Positions 1 to 8,404 of a stretch of DNA of 64,000 nucleotides are shown piece after piece. The translations under genes and the position numbers were made by a program. The notes beneath the pieces are model-generated. The model made no database searches and was not told where the DNA came from. It worked only from the letters and a program-made list of their open reading frames with translations. Numbering within the stretch: position 1 is the first letter of the stretch; every line of letters starts with the position of its first letter. The stretch comes from Acidobacteriaceae bacterium (lineage in GTDB: Bacteria > Acidobacteriota > Terriglobia > Terriglobales > Acidobacteriaceae), in the NCBI GenBank assembly GCA_030041045.1, contig JASHOQ010000058.1, positions 1 to 64,000 of the forward strand. Direction: 5' to 3'.

Positions 1-539
1 GCCGCGGCCTGCTCAACCGTCGCCGGCTCGGTTCCGCGGTTTTCGATTGTCGCTGAGCGCGCCAGCACGCCGCTCTCCCCATCCATCGTGTAGTGCAGCG
101 TGACATAAATCGGCCGCTCGATATCTTTGAGTACTACGTCGAATCCGTCTTCGGTCTCCGTGTGGCTCTCATAGTGCAGCACCAGGTCGCGGTTGCCGTC
201 AGGAAACGTGATCTTCAGCGCCGGCTCGACAAATAACCCGGCGCCCCACCCGACATACTCCTGCGGCGTATTGGTGTAGGAATCGTCGAAAGACGCCCAC
301 ACCGGCATCGCCTGCGCCGCGGGGAAGTGATCGTTCGCACCTAAACGTCCGCCCCAATAAAGCTGCTCGAGCTCGCCGCGCGCGTTCACGCCGAAGACAT
401 ACGAAACTCCTCCGCCATCCAGGCGAAAAACTTTCGCCGCCGCATCGAACCGCACCAGAACCGGCTGCGCAGCAACGGCGAGCGAGGCAAAAGCCAGGGC
501 GCCAGTCACGAGCCCACCTCCTGTAAAGGCTTTCAACAT
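1..539 (-). CDS. GH36-type alpha-galactosidase, N-terminal part (cut by window edge)
   Basis: The gene runs leftward from an ATG at 539 and leaves the window at position 1, so only about 180 N-terminal residues are visible. They begin with a probable Sec signal peptide (hydrophobic stretch ending near VAAQP). A beta-sandwich pattern typical of the GH36 N-terminal domain follows, including VSYVFGVNARGELEQLYWGG, then YVGWGAG and a segment VTLHYTMDGESGVLARSATI. In the family this domain precedes a TIM barrel that removes terminal alpha-galactose; the catalytic aspartates lie outside the window. It is the last visible member of the leftward glycosidase series, 159 bp after the GT39 gene. The family is well supported by the domain pattern; the substrate is inferred. 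Confidence 0.8.
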   Translation of the reverse strand, partial: MLKAFTGGGLVTGALAFASLAVAAQPVLVRFDAAAKVFRLDGGGVSYVFGVNARGELEQLYWGGRLGANDHFPAAQAMPVWASFDDSYTNTPQEYVGWGAGLFVEPALKITFPDGNRDLVLHYESHTETEDGFDVVLKDIERPIYVTLHYTMDGESGVLARSATIENRGTEPATVEQAA

Positions 540-698
540 GATCCGCCTCTCATCCGAGCCGACTCATCATAGCACTCGCCCTGCACGCACACGAACCGCG
601 CGCACTCGAGCCATCCGCACCGGATTTCGCGGAGTTGAAGGAAGCACTCATAGCGCAGACTGCAGCACTTGCTGCAATTGGAATTCAATTCGCCCCGG

Positions 699-2045
699 TC
701 AGGCTTCCTGCATGGCTGCAACCGACGCGGCAGCCTCGGCCCTTTCGCGCACGCGCTCGCGCCAAGCCAGGATCGCGTAGCAGCTCATGATCACAATAAG
801 CGGATCGAGCGGCCGCAAATGGTAAGGCTCGGGATGGGTAAAGTAATACATGAGAGGAAAGAGAAACAGCACGCCGCCGTAACGGATCGCCTCAAACCGC
901 CGTGCGTGCCATGCGCGGGCAAGCCCGAACAGCGCGAGCAGCGAAAGCGCGGTGGCGAAAGGAATGTTGGGCAGGTCCGTGGGTTCGAGAGCCAGGTAGT
1001 TGCGATTCAGACTCCAGAATCCGGTCCAGAGATACACCGCGCGCCGCAGGCACATCCGCGCGTACCACGCCGGATGCGCGCGGATGTACGCCTTCGCCTC
1101 CTGCGCCTTCCAGTCCATGTAGGCCAGCTCGCCCATGCGGTTGTACGCGTCCAGCTCCACGTTGTTGTGCAGCGGATGAATCTGATCGCTGGTCCAGCGC
1201 AGCGAGTAGCCGTTGTTGCCCATCCACAATTCCAGCCCCATGCTGTCGCGCATAGGAATGAAGCGGTGAAAGACCAGCGCATTGCGGATCATCCACGGCG
1301 AAATTGCCGCGCCCAACGCCAGCGTAGCGGCTGCGCCCGGCGCCAGCCAGCGCTTGCCCGCCATCCGCAGCCGCCAGCAGGCCAGCGCCATGAGAAACGG
1401 AACCACCACCAGAACCGAGGGCTCGGTCAGCCCTGCCAACCCCGCAAGCAGTCCAAAGCCGGCCCAAAGCCAGAGCCGGGGCGAATCCTCCATCTTCTGC
1501 GCGACGTAGATCAGCCAGCATAGGCACAGCAAAAGCAGATGCGTGGACCACGCCCACGCGGCGGAAAAATAAATCCCGTACGGCGAAAGCGCCCACGCCC
1601 ACGCCGCCCACCAGGCTGCGCGATCGCCGAAACTGCGCCGCGCAATGAGGAACACCGGCACGCAGGCGAGCGCGTTGAGCAGGCAGTTGAAGGCGTGCAC
1701 GGCGAAGATCGACGCCGGCGTGTGCACTCCGAAGAATCGGAAGAACACGGCGACGATGAGCGGGTACACCGGCGGCATCACCGCCGAAAGCTGCGCGGAA
1801 GCCTGCGGCGAGGCAAACGGGCTCCCGAATCCGCGCCCGGCCAGCAGCGCCTCCGCCACATTGCCCGGCTCCCAGGCGTGGATGTGGTCGGCGTCCATCA
1901 GGTTTTCAAAGTTGCGCAGCGGGGTAATCGCAAGGCGAACGGCAAGCGCCGCCAGCACCATAACGGCGAGCAGGTGCCACATGCGAATCCGGGGCTCCTC
2001 AACACGACACTCCTCTTGGAGGCTTGGGTAAGTCTGCCTGAGCAT
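699..2045 (-). CDS. Glycosyltransferase family 39-like multispanning membrane protein (GT-C fold)
   Basis: This 448-residue protein has about ten hydrophobic segments. An early acidic loop (DADHIHAWEPGN) follows TM1, as expected for the GT-C family (PMT/ArnT-like), which transfers sugars from polyprenyl-phosphate donors at the membrane. Further helices include FNCLLNALACVPVFLIARR and LLAVMVLAALAVRLAI. The ATG at 2045 was preferred over the upstream GTG at 2054 because AGGTGA lies six bases before it; an internal ATG near 1981 is also possible. Acceptor and donor cannot be read from sequence. It sits between secreted glycosidases but may be unrelated to catabolism. Confidence 0.7.
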   Translation of the reverse strand: MLRQTYPSLQEECRVEEPRIRMWHLLAVMVLAALAVRLAITPLRNFENLMDADHIHAWEPGNVAEALLAGRGFGSPFASPQASAQLSAVMPPVYPLIVAVFFRFFGVHTPASIFAVHAFNCLLNALACVPVFLIARRSFGDRAAWWAAWAWALSPYGIYFSAAWAWSTHLLLLCLCWLIYVAQKMEDSPRLWLWAGFGLLAGLAGLTEPSVLVVVPFLMALACWRLRMAGKRWLAPGAAATLALGAAISPWMIRNALVFHRFIPMRDSMGLELWMGNNGYSLRWTSDQIHPLHNNVELDAYNRMGELAYMDWKAQEAKAYIRAHPAWYARMCLRRAVYLWTGFWSLNRNYLALEPTDLPNIPFATALSLLALFGLARAWHARRFEAIRYGGVLFLFPLMYYFTHPEPYHLRPLDPLIVIMSCYAILAWRERVRERAEAAASVAAMQEA

Positions 2046-2185
2046 AGACTTCACCTGACTGGACGTGCCGCCCTTGGCTTGTGTTTACGGCTGAACTGTT
2101 ACCAGACTAACAGAGATGCGGCGCGGAGCGAAGACGGGAGGAGTTACGAGCCCGATGCGAGTGGACTCTCCGGCGCAATCGCGCT

Positions 2186-3604
2186 TCAATGACCGGATCC
2201 CGAAGCGATTCGGTTTGCCCAGTCGCGCAACACTTCGATGGCCCCGCCCAGCACTCCGGCCGAGCCGCGGAACTGCGCCGAACCACGCGGCTGATTGTCG
2301 CGCGTCCACCACTCGTGAAAATCACCGGCACGCAGGACGCGTTCGACCATCGGCTTCAGGTTGCGATACGCCTCTTCGATAAAGTCAAAGCGTACCAACT
2401 GCTGAATCATGCGCCCGCCGAACCACGTCCAATCGCCGCCATTCTGATAGGTATAAGGAACGGTCAACTGCGGATTCTTGAAGTACCCCAGCGGGTAGGG
2501 CGGATAAATCGTTAGCCCGATGGACGAGGCTCCGGCCCGGCGCACGTCTTCTTCCATGTGCGCAAGCGCCTGCACCACTTCACTGCGCGACAGCAGCCCA
2601 GCCTCAATGGCGACGGCCGTGCCGCCGTGATAGTAGATGGCATTCTCGTCGAAATCCCCGGGAAACGGCGAGCCCGCAAGATAAACGTGAGGAATAAACT
2701 TCTGTCTTTTTTCATCCCAAAGGTATTTGCGAATGTTCGCGCTGAGCTGGTCGCGCGCACGCTCCCATGGCGCCTTGGCGCTCGCGTCCTCGCCTAAAAG
2801 CTCGAGATAGTTGTTCATGGCAATGAGCAGCATGGCGTTGTCGTAGATGGAGAGAGCGCGATGCGAGCTCGCATCCAAGACCGTACCGCGCGGCGACTCC
2901 GGTTGGACATCGCCCCAGTCGATGGTTGTTCCGCCCCAGACCAGGCCGTGCGCGGGTTCCAATCGTTCCGTGAGGACGTAGCGCATCGCCTGGCCGAGCC
3001 GCGTGCGGACGCTCACGCCGGCAATCTCTTCCGCGAGCAACGATCGGTCCCGGGTGACGGCCACATATTTGCGCACTGCCTGCACCAGCGAAGACTCCTG
3101 GTCCGTCTCCACAGTGTTCTTGTCGGCCACGTATCCCGGCGCGAGCGGGCTGGTGCGGTCACTGGGCTTGATCATTGCGGGATCGCGGGCGATGTAGAGG
3201 TCAGGGATGTCACCGCCAGGCCCCTGGAATTTGAGGAACAACAAGAGCGCCTCGCGAAAGCGCTGCGGAGGGTTGGCGGTGAGCGAGACTTCGATGAAGG
3301 TGTTCATGTCGCGGATCCAGGTGGTCGCATACCCGGTGCCCGCATTCAGGCCTCCACCCAGGAGCTTTTGCGCCATGGCGTAGACTTCGGTCAACGCCCG
3401 GTCGTTAAGGATTTGCCGTGCCAGATCTGCGCGGCGCCGAGGGGACCCATCCGCTGCCCGGTTGTCTGCGGCGTGGGTCGATTGCGCCACGCTCGCGCGG
3501 ACCGCAGCGAGGAGTGCGCTGCAGGGCGCGAGAACGCCGGCCGTGGCTGCCGCGCCCTTTTTCAGGAACTCCCGCCGTGGAAGACGAGCAGAGGATTGCC
3601 TCAT
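2186..3604 (-). CDS. Tat-exported (alpha/alpha)6 six-hairpin glycosidase-like protein
   Basis: The 472-residue protein starts with a twin-arginine leader (PRREFLKKGAAA) and a hydrophobic run, so export by Tat is predicted. The body is alpha-helical and has motifs of six-hairpin glycosidases of the GH63/GH37-like clan: GTGYATTWIRDMNTF near residue 95, then GLVWGGTTIDWGD, and NGGDWTWFGGRMI near residue 400. The aspartates in the IRDMNT and DWGD segments are candidate acid/base residues. Its ATG overlaps the stop of the upstream DUF6259 gene by 4 bp (ATGA), so the two are probably translationally coupled and made in similar amounts. Linkage specificity is unknown. Confidence 0.72.
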   Translation of the reverse strand: MRQSSARLPRREFLKKGAAATAGVLAPCSALLAAVRASVAQSTHAADNRAADGSPRRRADLARQILNDRALTEVYAMAQKLLGGGLNAGTGYATTWIRDMNTFIEVSLTANPPQRFREALLLFLKFQGPGGDIPDLYIARDPAMIKPSDRTSPLAPGYVADKNTVETDQESSLVQAVRKYVAVTRDRSLLAEEIAGVSVRTRLGQAMRYVLTERLEPAHGLVWGGTTIDWGDVQPESPRGTVLDASSHRALSIYDNAMLLIAMNNYLELLGEDASAKAPWERARDQLSANIRKYLWDEKRQKFIPHVYLAGSPFPGDFDENAIYYHGGTAVAIEAGLLSRSEVVQALAHMEEDVRRAGASSIGLTIYPPYPLGYFKNPQLTVPYTYQNGGDWTWFGGRMIQQLVRFDFIEEAYRNLKPMVERVLRAGDFHEWWTRDNQPRGSAQFRGSAGVLGGAIEVLRDWANRIASGSGH

Positions 3605-5781
3605 TGTTCGATGATCACCGCGGCCGATCGCGCGGGAATGTCGATGGCGCCTGCTGCGGGCTGGGCGTCCTGGTTCTCCGGAGTGACCATCGCGAGGCGG
3701 CCTGCGGCAGGCAGGGTGAGGTTCGCCGAGATTGGCTTGTCTTGTTCGAGATTGATCACGACCACTGCGCGCTTGCCGCTCCCGGCAATGAACACAGAAT
3801 AGCGATGCTCACCGTCTGCGGTCACAGTTGCCCCAACGGTATCGCGAAATTCGGCGTCCCAGAGGAATTCGCGGTACTTGCGCCGCAGCATATCCACGCG
3901 CTTTCCGTACTCCAGCGTCAGCGGGAAATCCGTAACGTGGCCTTTGAAGTTGTAGGGCTCGTACTCGATGATGTAGCGATACGCGAGAGCGAGATTGATC
4001 TCGTCGCGCGCATTGAAGCCGCGGACAGAAGCCATGAGCGGCGCTTGCGAATCGATGTAGCGCAGAGCGTGGCGGGTGCCGGGGCCGATGCGGTAATAAC
4101 CGAGCACGTAGTAGGGCATGAGCCAATCGCCCGGTCCCTCACCGGAAAAGAGGAACTCGGGGTTCACCCTGTCGGCGGCGGCGCGAAACTGTTTGACCAG
4201 CGGAATGTCGGAGCCGAAGAGAAAACCGGGCGGGGTGTAGCCGTGATCGGCGCTGAAGTTGTAGGCAACGCCATTGTGCTGCATCACTTCGTCGAAGAGC
4301 CAGCCTTGCGCGCCGAGCGCAAGAATCTTCTCGAACTCGTGCGTGGCGATGTCGCGATACTGCTGGCAGCAGACGTCCATGATGGCGCGTCGGCGGCGGT
4401 CGATGCCAGTGAGGCTGGGCGGTGTGTTATAGCCGAAGCTGCCCGATTCGTATTTGTTGCCCCAGGGGTCGACGCACTCATATTTGTGGAGCTCCTTTTT
4501 ATACCAGTCGGTGGACATGTCGGCAAAGACGGGTTTGGCGAAGAGAATCATCCGGACTCCCCTGGCCTGGATCTGGGCGATGGCGTCGTGCAGTTCCTGC
4601 CACGTGCCGAGGCCGGGATCGGTGTCGAGGCAAGGCTCGCCGCCATCCTGGCCGCCGCGGTGCCATCCGACGAGTTGAATCGCGGCGACGCCGTTCTCTG
4701 CGCATTCGGCGCCGTATTTCACAAGGGCGCCATACGGAATGGCGTAATCCTGCTCCGCGCCGTCGATCTGGAGCTGCAACCACGAGTTCACATCTCTCAC
4801 CCATGCGGGAATCATGGATGTGCCGAACCAGGTGGCGCGCCAATCTTTGTAGACATCGAGTCCGGCGTGCCAGTCGCCGCTGTAAGGGTGCAGGACCACG
4901 GGAGCCAGTTCGACTTCTGCCTGCGCGTGAGCGTAAAGAAAATGGCAGACGCGGAACTCGAGATGGACGGGAAGGCCGGAAATCTCGTCGGTACGCGGCA
5001 CGGCGTTGTCGGTCCAATCGATGACCCCGGGATGCTGTTCGAAGGTGAACTGCGAGAAATAGCGCAGGGCGGGATCGTGCACACCGACGTAGAGGCCCTG
5101 ATCGGAAGACTGGACCAGGCAGAACTGCGTTTGGAAGGTGGGATCGCCGTTGACGGTCTTTGTGGGATACAAAATGCCCCAGTAGCCGGTGCCGCCAGGA
5201 TTCGAGAAGTGAGGATAGACTTCGTCGCCGGAAAGCGCGCCGGTCCACATGTGCTCAACGACCAGCGGCGCTTCGCGCGTGGGCGGATTGAGATCGCCGA
5301 AATAAGGATAGTCGATGGTCTCGATGGTGAGAGGCGAGTTGTTTTCGAGCGTGGCGTTGAAGGTGAGCACGCCGTTTTCAAGCGCGGCCGTGGCCGTGAG
5401 GGTGAGCGGGACGGCGCCGCCATGCTGGCTGACGGGATCTTTCCAGATGATGCGGACCTGGTTCGGCGAAATTTTTTCTACGTTGGACGCGGTCTGCTTC
5501 TGGCCGTAAACAAAGTTGGCGCGCTGATGCGGCAGAGGGACAAGCAAACGAAAGGAGATGCCGAGCTCGGAACGCCGCTCGACGACCCAGTTAGTGGGCT
5601 TTCGAACCATGCGCGTCAACGCGCCGGAGCGTTTGTCGAAGGCGACGAGCAATTGCTCGTCTTCGAGCACAACCTCGGGTCCCGCGCCGGCGACGGATGA
5701 CTGGGCGTAGAGTTCCCTTCTTTCGGCCATGGCAACCATGGCGGTGATCCCGGCCAGCTTATTGAAGGTTCTTCGATCCAT
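3601..5781 (-). CDS. Tat-exported DUF6259-type glycoside hydrolase-like protein
   Basis: The predicted protein has 726 residues. The ATG at 5781 is chosen over one 24 bases upstream because GGAGAGA precedes it directly and the protein then begins with a clean twin-arginine leader, MDRRTFNKLAG. An N-terminal beta-sandwich (residues about 30-300) is followed by a TIM-barrel-like region. That region carries VQLVGWHRGGQDGGEP-like and RMILFAKPVFAD segments, a likely catalytic strand GAQGWLFDEVMQHNG, and FLFSGEGPGDWL. A C-terminal beta domain ends in a typical glycosidase Greek key. The architecture resembles GH36/GH101-like clan proteins grouped as DUF6259. D of WLFDE and E of SGEGP are candidate catalytic residues by position. 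Substrate unknown; the neighbours suggest galactosides. Confidence 0.72.
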   Translation of the reverse strand: MDRRTFNKLAGITAMVAMAERRELYAQSSVAGAGPEVVLEDEQLLVAFDKRSGALTRMVRKPTNWVVERRSELGISFRLLVPLPHQRANFVYGQKQTASNVEKISPNQVRIIWKDPVSQHGGAVPLTLTATAALENGVLTFNATLENNSPLTIETIDYPYFGDLNPPTREAPLVVEHMWTGALSGDEVYPHFSNPGGTGYWGILYPTKTVNGDPTFQTQFCLVQSSDQGLYVGVHDPALRYFSQFTFEQHPGVIDWTDNAVPRTDEISGLPVHLEFRVCHFLYAHAQAEVELAPVVLHPYSGDWHAGLDVYKDWRATWFGTSMIPAWVRDVNSWLQLQIDGAEQDYAIPYGALVKYGAECAENGVAAIQLVGWHRGGQDGGEPCLDTDPGLGTWQELHDAIAQIQARGVRMILFAKPVFADMSTDWYKKELHKYECVDPWGNKYESGSFGYNTPPSLTGIDRRRRAIMDVCCQQYRDIATHEFEKILALGAQGWLFDEVMQHNGVAYNFSADHGYTPPGFLFGSDIPLVKQFRAAADRVNPEFLFSGEGPGDWLMPYYVLGYYRIGPGTRHALRYIDSQAPLMASVRGFNARDEINLALAYRYIIEYEPYNFKGHVTDFPLTLEYGKRVDMLRRKYREFLWDAEFRDTVGATVTADGEHRYSVFIAGSGKRAVVVINLEQDKPISANLTLPAAGRLAMVTPENQDAQPAAGAIDIPARSAAVIIEQ

Positions 5782-6143
5782 GGCTCTCTCCGTTGTGCGG
5801 CACATTGCACCAGGGGATGGAATTTCGTGCGCAGGCAGATGGGTAAGATTTGAGCGCGTCGACCGGCAATTGGACTATAGGAGGTACGGAACGGCTCTGT
5901 CAAGAACACGGTAACTTGCTTTTCTTGCGATCGATCACTCAATGCTAAGCCAGGCTCAATATTTGCCGTATAACCATTACAATGAGTCATTTTATTCGAA
6001 CTCCATTGGGATCTATTGGCCGCGGCTCTGGCCGTTGAGAGGGACCTTTCTCTGGCTTATGAGCAACCGTTTTCTCAAAGGATCAGAGTTGGCGAAACCG
6101 CGCAGCTCGAATCAGCAATGTTTGCCCGAGCGTCGGCGACCGG
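5782..6143. other. Intergenic control region upstream of the DUF6259 gene
   Basis: This 362-bp gap lies between two leftward glycosidase genes. It holds a strong minus-strand promoter (annotated separately). Upstream of that promoter, at about 5940-6000, is an unusually AT-rich stretch for this genome. No coding sequence with a plausible start and ribosome site is seen. Confidence 0.6.
5874..5903 (-). promoter_or_regulatory. Strong sigma70-type promoter for the DUF6259/six-hairpin pair
   Basis: Read on the minus strand, TTGACA (5903-5898) is separated by 18 bp from TATAGT (5879-5874), close to the housekeeping consensus at both boxes. Transcription would start near 5867 and give a leader of about 85 nt to the ATG at 5781. 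It would let these two genes be transcribed independently of the receptor and GH42 gene upstream. Confidence 0.7.
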
Positions 6144-8306
6144 TCAGCCGGCCGACGCCAGGACAGCGACGTCGAGCGGCGCCAACGAGACATGAGTAAC
6201 GCCATCTTTTTGAGCGATGAGATCGTCCATGGGATGCGGAAGCTCGATCCCGTCGTGAGCAGTGTCCGAAAGATTAAGGAGAAAGTAGTAAGTGGTTGAT
6301 GCGTCCTGGCGGCTCGTCACCTCGACCCCATAGGGCGTTGCGATGAGCGGCGTGAGGTTGCAGGCGGAAGCAACCGCGCGCGCGAGGGTCTCATAGAATT
6401 CGTCGTCGCTGGAATCACATCCAACGTAGAAGACCCATCCCTTTCCATGGCGATTTCGAGTCACGGCGGGGCGGCCGTCCAGCGAGCCGGTTGCGTGCAC
6501 CTTGGCGAGAACTTCGGCGCCTTGCAGGACGAGCGCTTCGATTGCCGTGCGCGGCCTGAAGATCGATTGACTGCCGGTGAATTGGATGCCAAGCCCGGAC
6601 TCAAGATTCGCGTCGAAGTCGCCTGCCTGTGAGTTGTATTCATTGAGGTCGAGGATCGCGTCCGATTGAACGCCGGCGATCTCCGCGAAGGCTCCGGGCG
6701 CAAGAATGCGCCGCATGCTGTTGTCAGTATTCTGCGTGGCGGCGCGGTAGTTGAGCACCAGCGTGCCGCCGGCGGCGACGTAAGCCTTCAGCCGCTCGAT
6801 GGTCGCGTCGTCGATGAGTCGCAGATTGGAGGCCACGATCAGCCCGTACTGCGCATAGTCGGCTGAGAGCGGAACGACGTCGATGTTGCGCTTGAGCGCC
6901 TTGAGGCCCGAGTAAAAACTTTGCATTTCGCCGTTATAGCGCGGGTTGCGGTCGCCGACGCCGCCGTAGCCTTGCGCCCACTCATTGGCGAAGTCATAGA
7001 GGAGAGCAATGTCAGAGCGTGTGGTTGCATGGGCGAGACGAGGGCCGATACGCGCAAGCTCTCTGCAGATCTGCTCGAGTATCGGCTTTGCAGGATTGAT
7101 GGCTCCATCGAAGCCCTTGATGAACGAGGGCCGATGCTCTTCATTGCCCGCGAGCGGGCGGCGCCACTCGAAATAGAGCTGGCCGTGCGCGCCGTGCGCC
7201 AGGTCGTCGTAAGCCTGGAGACGCAGGCCTTCCGGCGAAGCGTTGGGGGGAACGTAGGCATTTTGCTCCGCGCAAAGAAAGCGCTGATGCGGTCCGGCGC
7301 AGCGGCAGAAGTCGCTAAGGAAGCTTGCGATGTATTGGCGCTGGAAGCGGCTGAGTCCGGGCGCGCTGACATAGTTGTCCCACGCAGTGGCATCGAGAAA
7401 CTCCTGCGCGGCGCGAAAGACGTCGACCGACCACGTGGGCGCAGGCCAGTTGGTGAAGACAAATTGGTTTTCGGATTTGGCGTGGAGAATCTCAGCCTGT
7501 TTGCGCAGATGATTGAGAAAGGAATCGGAGTAGAAGCGGCGATAGTCAAGGCTGATGGCCGGTTGCCAGCCGCCTTCAGCCGAGTTGCGCGGGATATGAA
7601 TCTGCGACCAATCCGAGTACAGGTTGCTCCAGAAGGCGCCATTCCACGCGCGATTCAGGGCGTCGAGTGAACCGTAGCGCTTCTCAAGCCATTGCTGGAA
7701 GGCCTGCTCGGAGACGGGATCGTACTCCTGCGGCGGATAACCCGGCTCATTATCGAGCTGCCAGCCGATCACAACGGGATGGTGGCCGTAGTGTTCGGCA
7801 AGAGCAGTGGTAATGCTCGCGCTCGCGGCGAGATAGTTCGGGCTGTTGGTGTTGTAGCCTTTGCGGCCGCCGTAAGTATAGGCGCCGATGTCATTGCCGC
7901 TCAATACATCGGGATGCAGTTGATAGAGCCAGGGCGGCACAGAAGCCGTGGGCGTGGCCAGCACGGCGCTGATGCCGTAGCGGTGTGCAACGTCGAGGGC
8001 GCGATCCAACCAGTCGAATACGAATTGGCCGGGCGAGGGCTCGAAGATGGCCCAGGCGAACTCGCCCATGCGAACGGTGTTGATGCCCAGATCCCGCATT
8101 TCGCGGAAATCGATCTCCCAGTCGCTCGACGGCCACCATTCCGGATAATAGGCCGCGCCCAGGAGATAACGGTCGGCGATCCCGCGGCCGCTTGGCTCCG
8201 GCTGGCTTTGCGGTTCAAAAGAAATCGCGGATGAAGCAGCGCCGCGGCCCAGGAACGCGCCGATACCGGCCATGCCGGCAAGTTGATTAAAAGTGCGCCG
8301 CTTCAC
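6144..8306 (-). CDS. Tat-exported GH42 beta-galactosidase
   Basis: The 720-residue enzyme begins at a GTG preceded by GGGAGAAG. Its leader, MKRRTFNQLAGMAGIGAFLG, is nearly identical in pattern to that of the DUF6259 protein. The catalytic TIM barrel shows classic GH42 landmarks: AYYPEWWPSSDWEIDFREM, GEFAWAIFEPSPGQF, the acid/base glutamate in WQLDNEPG (about residue 186) and a candidate nucleophile glutamate in LCAEQNAY (about residue 347). A trimerisation-like domain with a class-I-glutaminase-type fold (residues about 430-620) and a small C-terminal beta domain follow. It hydrolyses terminal beta-galactosides, probably in the periplasm given the leader. Most GH42 enzymes are cytoplasmic, so the Tat leader is notable. 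Confidence 0.9.
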   Translation of the reverse strand: MKRRTFNQLAGMAGIGAFLGRGAASSAISFEPQSQPEPSGRGIADRYLLGAAYYPEWWPSSDWEIDFREMRDLGINTVRMGEFAWAIFEPSPGQFVFDWLDRALDVAHRYGISAVLATPTASVPPWLYQLHPDVLSGNDIGAYTYGGRKGYNTNSPNYLAASASITTALAEHYGHHPVVIGWQLDNEPGYPPQEYDPVSEQAFQQWLEKRYGSLDALNRAWNGAFWSNLYSDWSQIHIPRNSAEGGWQPAISLDYRRFYSDSFLNHLRKQAEILHAKSENQFVFTNWPAPTWSVDVFRAAQEFLDATAWDNYVSAPGLSRFQRQYIASFLSDFCRCAGPHQRFLCAEQNAYVPPNASPEGLRLQAYDDLAHGAHGQLYFEWRRPLAGNEEHRPSFIKGFDGAINPAKPILEQICRELARIGPRLAHATTRSDIALLYDFANEWAQGYGGVGDRNPRYNGEMQSFYSGLKALKRNIDVVPLSADYAQYGLIVASNLRLIDDATIERLKAYVAAGGTLVLNYRAATQNTDNSMRRILAPGAFAEIAGVQSDAILDLNEYNSQAGDFDANLESGLGIQFTGSQSIFRPRTAIEALVLQGAEVLAKVHATGSLDGRPAVTRNRHGKGWVFYVGCDSSDDEFYETLARAVASACNLTPLIATPYGVEVTSRQDASTTYYFLLNLSDTAHDGIELPHPMDDLIAQKDGVTHVSLAPLDVAVLASAG

Positions 8307-8404
8307 ACTTCTCCCGAAGGATCAGTCTATCTCGAATTCGCGCAAAGGCCGACGTCTGGGGCCGGCCTCATTGTTTGTGACTTCAAACCAGCGAAGCAAA
8401 GAAA

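Noticed and set aside
669..1523. Long plus-strand open frame opposite the GT39-like gene
   Set aside because: It is arginine/proline-rich low-complexity sequence antisense to a clear membrane protein; typical shadow of GC-rich DNA.
3418..5700. 760-codon plus-strand open frame opposite the DUF6259 gene
   Set aside because: The minus strand encodes a coherent glycosidase with leader, promoter and ribosome site. The plus frame has no start signal and no recognisable domain.
8307..8404. Hairpin AGGCCG...CGGCCT between receptor and GH42 genes as a terminator
   Set aside because: The stem is only 6 bp with an 11-nt loop and is not followed by a T-run, so termination is not supported.
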